Shown: in pieces, positions 9,237-16,950 of the stretch
Position numbering within the stretch: the first letter of the stretch is position 1
Layout: every line of letters starts with the position of its first letter
Source: Gloeopeniophorella convolvens
Taxonomy: Eukaryota; Basidiomycota; Agaricomycetes; Russulales
Reading direction: 5' to 3'
Length of the DNA stretch: 16,950 bases
NCBI GenBank assembly: GCA_022496205.1
Contig: WTXD01000219.1
Span: forward strand, 1-16,950
The notes under the pieces: model-generated
Seen by the model: only the letters and a program-made list of their open reading frames with translations
Told to the model about the DNA's origin: nothing
The model's database searches: none
Program-made: the position numbers and the translations under genes

Positions 9237-9250
9237 ATGCATGCATGCAT
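9237..9250 (+). repeat. Short ATGC tandem repeat
   Basis: ATGCATGCATGCAT is a 3.5-unit tetramer repeat and is itself palindromic. It may be a slippage product. Confidence 0.6.
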
Positions 9251-9696
9251 TTGTTAAAGTTCCACATCGTTTCAAATGATGACCACCCCTGCTCGCCCCG
9301 ACCCAGCTAAAGGCTAGCGGTTGCCTTCAGTGGTGCGCACACGATGCAGCATCACAACGGTAATTAAAAAAAGGGCACTCGTGATGCCTTTTCCTCTGCT
9401 CTACTGATAGCCTGCTTACCTCACTAAATGAATTATGGCTCGACGTCAGTGCCAGCAGGTGAGGTGATGCATCTCAAGTATCCGCGCACGTGAAAAGTCG
9501 ACGGCTAACGCACACAACCAGTATCTCACATCATAGGTGCCGCACGCAACCCCTACATTCCCTTTACGTTGAATCACCATGCAGAATGTTGCCAATCACC
9601 GTCCAACCACCTCGGTGGTACGCCGCGCAACGTGTTTCATACATGCTAGCTGCTCCGCGCCGCAATTCTTCTGCGAGAGTAGGAAGTGGACGATGA

Positions 9697-9704
9697 TATA
9701 TATT
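9697..9704 (+). promoter_or_regulatory. TATA box of DUF6535 copy 3
   Basis: TATATATT lies 126 bases before the ATG. The downstream block CCGACGAAGG resembles CGGACGATGAAGG after the copy 1 TATA box, which indicates that these two promoters descend from one. Confidence 0.6.
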
Positions 9705-9822
9705 TGAGTCCGACGAAGGCCTCCAACGGTACCTGACCACTCTGGACCACCCCCGGCTCTCCTACACTCAACACGCCTCGCTTGACCACAGTACCACTTC
9801 TCTCTCTCCCAGATACACAGAT

Positions 9823-12085
9823 ATGTCGGAGTCCGGAGGTCCCTCTGAGTCTGTTGCAGGGGAGCTTCAATATGGCGATCCCTCCGGTGCCATCTTCAAG
9901 ATGTATCTCGAAAAAGCGCAGAAGTATGACGACGCGAAAGCCGAGATATGGAAGAGGAGTGCTGAGAGCATTCTTATATTTGTAAGTTTTCGACGTTGAA
10001 CGTTGACTGTGTTGATAGCTGATTGCTCGTCGCTAGACTGGCCTTTTCTCCGGGACTGTGGGGGGCTTCATTCTCTCAAGTTATCCACTCCTGCAGCCCG
10101 ACCCCGACGACGTGACCCATTTACTCCTTGCACAAATATCGCAGCAACTGTCTGGCGCTTCTAACAACTTAACCATCCCTTCTGTATCGACCATCATTGA
10201 TCAGAACTCATTCCGTCCCTCCACTTCCGCGGTCGCTCTCAACTGTATCTGGTTCCTCAGCCTGACGCTAAGCCTAACAGCCGCCCTCGGTGCTACTTTG
10301 CTGCACCAATGGACAGCTCGATATATCCATGTCACTCAGCTCAGCCACGCACCTCACACTCGCGCCGCCATCCGAGGGTACCTTGCTCGGGGCGTTGACA
10401 AGTTCCGACTTTCCATCCTCGTCGACGGGCTGCCCGCCCTCCTCCTCCTGTCAATGTTCCTCTTCTTCATTGGCCTCATCATATTCATTTTCGACATCAA
10501 CCACACCGTCGCGTATTTCACCATTTCTGTCGTCGCCCTCTGCTTCCTTGCGTACATTGCCCTCACTCTTATGCCCGTCATCTCCCACGATAGCCCGTAT
10601 CTCACACCCCTATCGCCCTTCCTCTGGGCCCTGTTCTTCTATCGACTGGCGAAAGATACGAACTTCGATAGTATCTGGCATGGTCTTTGGAAGATCGTCG
10701 TCGGGTTTGCCAGGTTCCCGGCACGCTTGTTGTCCGGCAAGGTTTCGGAGGAGATGGTTAATATGCTGGAGGAGTCGGCAGGAAAAGACTCGCTCGCAGT
10801 CTACCGTGAAGCCCTCGAATGGACGGTGGATCACCTGGACGAAGACTATGAGCTGGAAGCCTTCGCGAAGGGTATACCCGGATTGTATCGTTCGACAGCT
10901 CTCAAGTCGTACCTCTCCACCAGTCAGCTACTGAAAGTCCTGCCTGGGCCGAAGAATTTCAACAAGCATCTCTCGTGGAGCATCATACATCTCGCCAAGC
11001 GGACGAACACCCTTGAGTTCCGAGATGAGGCTAACCGCGGGAAGAGAAGAGAGGTTTGCATCCGAGCTCTCTATCATATTCCAGGCGCCATTCACGAAGC
11101 CTTGTCGCTGTTCGCCGCCAAGAGGTCGTATTGCTTGGAAATCCTCCCTCTTATCAACTCCATCATATCAATGCGCATATCCGTTCACATGCAAGAAGCT
11201 GCTGACCAAGATAGCATCTCGCTTTCCGCCCGGTGTCTGACTGCCGTCATCACTGCGTTCGCACTCACTCCTCCATCTGACATTGTACTCTGGTCTTTTC
11301 CACCCGGCACTCCATACATAGGGAATGACGACGCCCGCCTTCCTCTTCTCTCCACTCGACTGAATCTGGGTGCGGAGAAACTGCCCGCATACCTTACCGC
11401 GGAGGATGGCAGCGATTGCGCGCGTCTTGAAAACCTCACTTTGTTCCTCACCGACATCATGCAGTTCTTAGCTAACCTCCACCATATGGACGCTGAAGAG
11501 GTCATCATGGAGGATTGTCTGCAGTACCAGGAGATTCGAAAGGAGCGCGACTCGATCCACAAGGCCCGGCATTCGCCCGAATACGTCACAGGCGAATACG
11601 GCAGAGTGCTCGGAAACCACGCTTCTCCAGCATACATCCCCGCTGTCCAGTATGACCTCGTCAAGCTGACGCTCGAGATCCTCACTCGGGATTCCGTCGA
11701 TAACGCGGGGGAGAAGGAGCGGGATGCATTCCGCAACGTGGTCATGAAACTCCAGCGCTTGCGCGATGGTGTTCCTCAGGGGATGCTGCCGATGGCGCAT
11801 ACTTACAGGATGGTCTTCGATTCCCTCCATCCGATATTCTGCAGGTTCTGGTTTTCACCTCGAGGAGACGTCGCGCCGGTTTCTCCCGCAGTGAGGCAGC
11901 GTGCCCAGGAGAAACCGCCTCCCCGGCATCCTCAAGGATCTCTCTCGGGCACTTCTTGGATCTCGAAGGCGGGATCATCGGTTTCAAACGCGCCGGATCC
12001 AAACGTTATAGCTGATCCAGGATCTTTCCCCCTTCCGGCTCTGTCTTACGATAGAGCTTCGTCACCGCTTGAGGAAATCGTTTAG
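9823..12085 (+). CDS. DUF6535 domain-containing multi-pass membrane protein, copy 3
   Basis: Exons are 9823-9981 and 10037-12085, giving 735 aa. Intron 1 (55 bases, GTAAGT...GCTAG) follows codon 53, exactly as in copy 2. The DUF6535 region covers about residues 20-240, with segments FSGTVGGFILSSY, IWFLSLTLSLTAALGATLL, LLLLSMFLFFIGLIIFIF and TVAYFTISVVALCFLAYIAL. The helical part then carries EALEWTVDHLDEDYELEAF, GIPGLYRS and YHIPGAIHEAL, all matched in copies 1 and 2. The end is a Pro/Ser-rich tail closing in LSYDRASSPLEEIV. The second intron of copies 1 and 2 is absent and the frame runs straight through, so this copy has probably lost it, or the others gained it. No catalytic motif is visible and the function is unknown. 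Confidence 0.9.
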
Positions 12086-12744
12086 GTATATGCGACTACT
12101 CTGAATCACGGTGTATGCTCGTCCGCGCGATAGTATTTATTTTCTGTCACGATAGTATTTCGTCTCCTTTGCGTGAGGCACACAGTGCTCGTTTCTGCGT
12201 CACCACTACTATACATACCAACGCCCTCGGGGCTGAAGGCTGATGATGTAGCACACATTGACCAGAAAAGCTTCGTCGTGAGGTTCCGTGCTGCGCAGAT
12301 CGTAATCGCAGTTAACGAACGCCGCCACGGAAGACCATTGTATCCCAATCATATTGCTGCCTAAAGTCATCTTCTGCATACGTGCTTTCGTCGGCGGGAG
12401 CTTACAGCTGTTAGTCTTTGCTGACGCTGCCGAGCAGGTGTTGAGTTACTGAATAGGTAGCGAGTCTAAATCTTAGGTGGAGTGCTGGAACAGGGTAGTG
12501 AGCATAGACTGTGACTCATCGCGAAGGTCGCAGTGTGGTGCTTGAAGCCGCTGATTCAAGACCGGCATAACATTATGTGCCATACCAGCTCACTGTAAGG
12601 TGCATAAGGAGCACCCCGGCCACCAATTATGGGCGCTGAACGCTGGAGATTTGAGGTCTAGGTAACATTACAAACTATCCTGAGAACGAAACGAAACTAG
12701 CTACGGCTATACTGCAGATGCAACCCAAGCAAATTTTTCGAAAA
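12086..12744. other. Intergenic between convergent copy 3 and regulator genes
   Basis: Both flanking genes end here. No convincing gene was seen, and the short ORFs on each strand lack family resemblance. A small palindrome, GTTTCGAAAC, sits just inside the regulator's last codons at 12751-12760. Poly-A sites could not be placed. Confidence 0.5.
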
Positions 12745-15700
12745 CTAGGGGTTTCGAAACCCAGGAGGTCTACCCGTCCCAGAGAACGATGCACTCGAAT
12801 GGTCCATGTTATTCATCACGTACTCATCCCAATCGCAGATCCTGCAAACGAAATCAGAGTTTAGTTTCTGGGGGAGACATTTCTGCGTACTGTGTTGGGG
12901 CGGGAAGGGTAGACCACATTCTGAATATATCCCGGTCGACTTTTACCTGCCCGTCCTGGGCCGGAAGGAACCCCTGCCAGGCTCCTCCCGGCTGCGGACT
13001 TTCGAGAGTTCCGAACATGCCGAGACTACTACCGCCTACACTGAGACCTGTGTGTGCTCCAGATCCAGCTTGCGAAGGTGGCTGTGATGCTTGGCCCATA
13101 GACAAGAAATTGTCGGATACAAAGGGGGGAGTTGAGCAACCAGCCGAGGTCGTAGGGTCGGCCGGCGAGGCCAACGAACGGAAGAGAGGAGGGGTCGAAC
13201 GCAAAACTACACGGGAGGAGTCATTGGCTTCGAAAAACAGGTGATTCCCCGGGAAATGATCGGCGGGTGCGTATGCGACTCGGGATTCGGGGCCTTTTGG
13301 ACTTGGCCCCGCTGAAGATGGCGAGCCACTGTTATAGGATGCCTGCGCGTCTCGTCGAGGACATGCTGATGACTCAGTGGAGAGTTGCGTTGTCTCGTGC
13401 TGCTGGCCTGGGCCTACGGACCAGCTAGACCTATTCAGAGGCTTCCCGCGATCCCCAGATGGGGGCTGCCCGTAGCTCATGAGGTGATCAAGTATATCGC
13501 TGATATCTAGATGAGTAACCAATGGTACTGATCATATCAGTCACCGCACCGATATCTACCAGCGGTCGCCCAGCTGATCAACGAGGTGTCAGCGCAATCT
13601 CGCGACAGGAAACGTCCAGAGCGAACCGGTTTGAGGAAGCATCCAAGAACCTTATGCATTTCTGTACGTCCTGCACCTCCTGCAGTAGCTCAGGAGAAAC
13701 GCTTGAACGCTTGGCGCTCCACAAGCACAACAAGAGAACCATGCCTGAAAAAACCGCAGGAAGCTGTTCACGAAATTTCAGTCAGACAAATTGAGGTCCA
13801 TGCGTTGAATTGGTGACCTACCTGCGCGAATGGACCCGTCCTACCTGGATGGTGAGTATACAGCTCGTCAATGGCGTGGCTACACGCGCGTGCGGCAGTG
13901 GTGCATATCGTCAGAGATGGGAACGAGAGCGAAGACGGCTTTCGGGAGGATGGTATGAATGTCCGGTGTACGACGATCTGAATGTAGCGGTAAGTAATAT
14001 GGAGCACAGCAGCCTGCCACGCAAAGAGCTCGTCCGAAGACTTCAGGTCCCAAGAGACTGCGCGGATATGAGGTCATGGTAACGGGAAGGCAAGCAGCAC
14101 GCACTGTGAGGAGGGACGGAGGCGTGCCAGTCATTAAGCGCTGAGTCCAGTTCGGTAACGATTTTCTCCGGGGTGTGGACCGCATTGGCCGACTTCGCCT
14201 TGTTCTGCGGGTACTGCGGAGATGATGATGGATCCCCAAAAGACATGTAGGAGAAGAGATGCAGACGTACAATAGCACGGAGGGCGTTGTGATGGATCAA
14301 ATTAAGCTTGATCACGTAGATGAAATATGACATTGTTGACGGTTTTCCGGCGGGCTGCTTGAACGCCAGCTGTGGGTCTAGGTTCTCCCAGTATTCGTCA
14401 TCGCACTCGACCGGAAGGTCAATATCGAAGCTGTCGTTGAAGTTAGCCGATAATTGTAGTGAAAGGTCGAAGACATGCCTTTCGGCTGACATAGAGCAAG
14501 GTCGACCTAGGTACGAACTGGCCCATATGTCGAAGACCATGAGAACCCTGCGGAAAACGGCACCAGGTCCAGTTAGCCGTGGCATTATGGCACTCACGGG
14601 CGCACCAAAAGGCCCTTGTCCAGAGCTCGTCTTCAACCGTGTGCGAAATACGGTGTGTTGCCCGCTTATGAGCACCCGAATCCTGAGCGAGACGTAGGCC
14701 CATGCCGACAGTATTCCACCACTCCTGAGGTGAGGTGGATCCATAGAGATAAAGTACGGAAAGCTGAAGTAGTGAGAGAACCATGAGCGGGCCTGATGGT
14801 CTGAGAGAGCAAGGCACTCACAGCTATCGCTTGAAGATCGTACAAGCCAGGGCTCGCAACGACCATCTTCGAGAAGAGCGTGACCTGTTCAAACCATTTC
14901 CACCCTGCCGAGTGTGGATGATGATCCGCCTCCTCTAGGAAAATTCGCGGATCCTGTGAAAACCGTGAGGCCGTTGCGCACACGAGCAGTACGACTGTTC
15001 CGAATTTGTCGTCGCGGATGTGTTCCTGGTTAATGAAGAGCCTCATAAACGTCGGTTTGTGTAGAAGGGGCATCACATGTGATATGCGATCGAAGAATAT
15101 CTCGATGAGGTCAGACATAAGTTCTGGTTCGGGGAACATATAGTTCATTTTCACCGCTTCCAAGCGTCGCTTCTCCCACTTTGAAAGCCCAGCGTGAGCC
15201 GGAGAGAGAGCCAAATCACACGGAGACACTTACCGGATGAAGCTGCCAAAATTCAGGTCGCCCCTGACACTTCGCAGTCGGGTCATGACTCCAATGGCCT
15301 GATCCCACGGCCACTGACTTCGCATCCATGGCAGACCGCAGAAGGGTGGCACCGCTGGACTTGCCGAAGTATGTGCGCTGGTTGGGGTTTACGCTGAGTG
15401 ACCTCAACTGAGTCACGAGCTCGGAGTCGAGTGGGAGCGAGCCGTCGCTGTCTTCCCGATCGCTGCCCGGGCTTGGAGAAGAGGACGAGAAGTGGGTCAA
15501 TGAGCTCGCTGATGATGCTGCCTTGTGCACAAGCTGGTCTGTTTGTTGTTCAGTGGCCTCTGGGCCCCCCATCTGCGTCACGCGCGCTCGTCCGTCCAGG
15601 TCGGAATGGTCTTCGTCTGAGCGCACCTACAGCTTCGTGCTCAGCAATCGCCGGTAGGGGCCGCAACGTAGTCACTGGCTCACGCGTAAGAGTAAATCCT

Positions 15701-16148
15701 CCATTCTATCGAGGCGAGATGCCAAAGTGCCTGCCGCACTGCACCATGACGGTCAGAATTAGTCCTCAAGAAGAACCAACTCGCGTACGGTTTCCGAGGC
15801 TGTTCAGCGAAAGTAAGGGCTCGTTCTCCACAAACAGATTAGACCGCGTACCTTTTCCACCAGAACACATACGCTTCCAGACGTGCGGCAAGGGGTGCAT
15901 TTGGAGTGAGCTGCAGGGTTTCCATCGCCTGTGCTCGCTGAGTAGACTTCCAAACGAGCCAGATGGTGGGGACCTTACAGCGTACTGCAAGACACGCTTA
16001 GGTTAGAAGATATGGATCATGCACACCACTCACTCTTCCTGACCCGGCACCTGTCGCAGGCTCGCGTATTGTACACCCTCCTCCTTTTCTTGCTAGGCGA
16101 AGACCCAGATGACCTACGACCTTCTTCGTCCGATGAAGCGCGGGACAT
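12745..16148 (-). CDS. Zn2Cys6 fungal-specific transcription factor (Fungal_trans domain)
   Basis: Rebuilt exons, in order of translation: 16148-16034, 15984-15979, 15928-15852, 15799-15781, 15730-15684, 15626-15234, 15178-14822, 14763-14606, 14547-14479, 14430-14271, 14213-14105, 14057-13822, 13763-13627, 13573-13550, 13499-12891 and 12841-12745. Together they are 2613 bases, 870 aa. The start MSRASSDEEGRR leads through a basic patch (KKRRR) into the zinc cluster, with cysteines 31, 34, 41, 51, 54 and 61 in the pattern C-x2-C-x6-C-x9-C-x2-C-x6-C. A short linker/dimer helix follows (TLASRLDRMEDLLLR, 74-88). The middle homology region, PF04082-like, begins near residue 225 (YMFPEPELMSDLIEIFFDRI, HVMPLLHKPTF) and includes LGRPCSM and FDIDLPVECDDEYW. 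The protein should bind DNA in the nucleus as a dimer; the target genes are unknown. Every junction keeps frame and restores family-like sequence. The least certain are the microexon, the exon at 15799-15781, and the 14478 donor (GC rather than GT). Confidence 0.88.
14431..14478 (-). other. Probable GC-AG intron, 48 bases
   Basis: The donor reads AG|GCATGT and the acceptor is GACAG, with a CTAAC branch site about 13 bases upstream of it. Splicing yields CSMSAESFDIDLPVECDDEYW, which fits the usual spacing of the family. An alternative donor GTCAGC further upstream gives a shorter loop. The intron is in frame and open if retained, adding 16 residues. Confidence 0.6.
15979..15984 (-). other. 6-base microexon inside the zinc-cluster coding region
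   Basis: TACGCT is flanked by introns at 15985-16033 (GTGAGT...TGCAG, 49 bases) and 15929-15978 (GTAAGG...CACAG, 50 bases). Including it gives RKIRCDGNPAAHSKC, with the third zinc ligand (Cys41) coded by its last base plus the first two of the next exon. Skipping it keeps the frame but gives RKSDGNP, without that cysteine. Confidence 0.75.
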
Positions 16149-16950
16149 TGTCGATGTCGGTGAGGAAGCAGAGAGGTAAGCATAGTTTGAAGAACCGCTG
16201 CGGAGAGGACGACCCCGAGGCACCGGGCATTATACCCGCTGGGACCCGTCCCGTTTACGTATGCAATTTTTCAAAACAAAGCTGGCCTGGGACCATTGAC
16301 GTGGTCACAGTCCACTGCAAAAACTTGTAAGCAGGTAACCCCAATCGAAACATTCCGACAGATCCCGACGTAACGGTGGCAGGGAACCGCCCAGCGAAGT
16401 CTAGTTTCATTCCCAGACACCCCCGGTGAAAGAGAGAAGGTCGGGGGAGGAGGACGTCGGGGGAAGAGGACTTGATAGGGAGAGCCGAGACCGCAGTACC
16501 CCGAACTGAGAACAAAATACTTCGGCATACCGCGATGACGGCTCCCCCTATCACTCGAATAATTAGACCCCTCCTAAACGTCTTGGAACGAGAACGAGAC
16601 TACATAAGCGAAGTCCCTCAGTTACTCCGGCGTGTTTAAATCTATCTCATCACACATTAACCATACTACAAACAACCGACGATCGTCGTGCGGCACAGCA
16701 GATCCCATAGAGGAATCTACAGCTGGTCTATATACCACTGGCGGGCGTTGTCACCGAGTTGTCACGATCCCGGGCGCTGTGAAGGGCCGCTTGCGGCCCA
16801 TGGCAAATTCGATGCATACTCGCTCCATTCACCTGTACCCGACCTGCATAACGTCTCATCATTGGGTAACCAAGCCGGAAGGGTCGCACGACGTACTCAA
16901 ACGACCACGGCATGACCGACACCACCGCCAGAGTCTCTGAATCGATCTCC
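16149..16950. other. Upstream region of the regulator and right window edge; no convincing gene
   Basis: Only overlapping short ORFs without family resemblance occur. A TATAAT on the minus strand at 16229-16234, 81-86 bases before the regulator's ATG, is a weak core-promoter candidate. A gene beginning just beyond the right edge cannot be excluded. Confidence 0.4.

Larger units (their letters stand above)
8938..9696. other. Intergenic between copies 2 and 3
   Basis: No convincing gene was seen. The stretch holds a perfect 9-base inverted repeat (9187-9208), a short ATGC tandem repeat (9237-9250) and, at 9551-9561, the CCCTACATTCC block that it shares with the upstream region of copy 1. Confidence 0.5.

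Noticed and set aside
9646..9870. Minus-strand ORF over the copy 3 promoter and start
   Set aside because: It overlaps the TATA box and first exon of an intact gene and has no recognisable sequence.
12540..12580. B-box-like string GATTCAAGACC suggesting a tRNA gene
   Set aside because: The flanking bases do not form a T-arm stem, and no acceptor stem, D arm or A box is found at the right distance.
12854..13522. Minus-strand 222-codon ORF as a separate gene
   Set aside because: It is the last large exon (13499-12891) of the transcription factor plus flanking intron sequence. Frame and splice sites join it to the upstream exons and to a final exon at 12841-12745.
14043..14744. Minus-strand 233-codon ORF as an intact exon
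   Set aside because: It reads through three introns (14548-14605, 14431-14478, 14214-14270) and the start of a fourth. The read-through inserts break the usual family sequence, and family-like sequence returns once they are removed.

Overview
The window looks like nuclear DNA of a basidiomycete fungus, most likely an agaricomycete (inferred). The genes carry many introns of about 46-59 bases. Three tandem genes encode the fungal DUF6535 membrane-protein family, and one encodes a Zn2Cys6/Fungal_trans regulator of basidiomycete type. No rRNA, tRNA or CRISPR array was seen, and nothing suggests a bacterial or viral origin.

Layout, left to right. (1) 1-877, +: the 3' part of an unrecognised gene for a protein with one membrane segment, cut by the window edge and broken by two apparent one-base losses in C runs. 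(2) About 1045-1977: a non-autonomous element of about 0.93 kb with 38-base terminal inverted repeats and possible TA target duplication. (3) 2715-5031, +: a decayed DUF6535 copy (copy 1) with no usable start codon and several frameshifts. (4) 5409-5623: a short insertion with a 35-base A tail and 14-base target-site duplications, which is the mark of LINE-type retroposition. (5) 6584-8937, +: intact DUF6535 copy 2, three exons, 747 aa. (6) 9823-12085, +: intact DUF6535 copy 3, two exons, 735 aa. (7) 12745-16148, -: a Zn2Cys6 transcription factor rebuilt here as 16 exons and 870 aa, including a 6-base microexon and a probable GC-AG intron. (8) 16149-16950: upstream of the regulator, with no convincing gene.

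The three DUF6535 copies share protein architecture, a first intron at the same codon, and a TATA box 126-142 bases before the start or its remnant. They are a tandem family in which one member is dying. Their function is unknown. The regulator converges on copy 3 and nothing in the sequence ties it to the array. The most unusual points are the microexon that carries part of the third zinc-binding cysteine, the presence or absence of the last intron among the tandem copies, the tailed retroposed insert, and the one-sided CpG-to-TpG changes in the inverted repeats.
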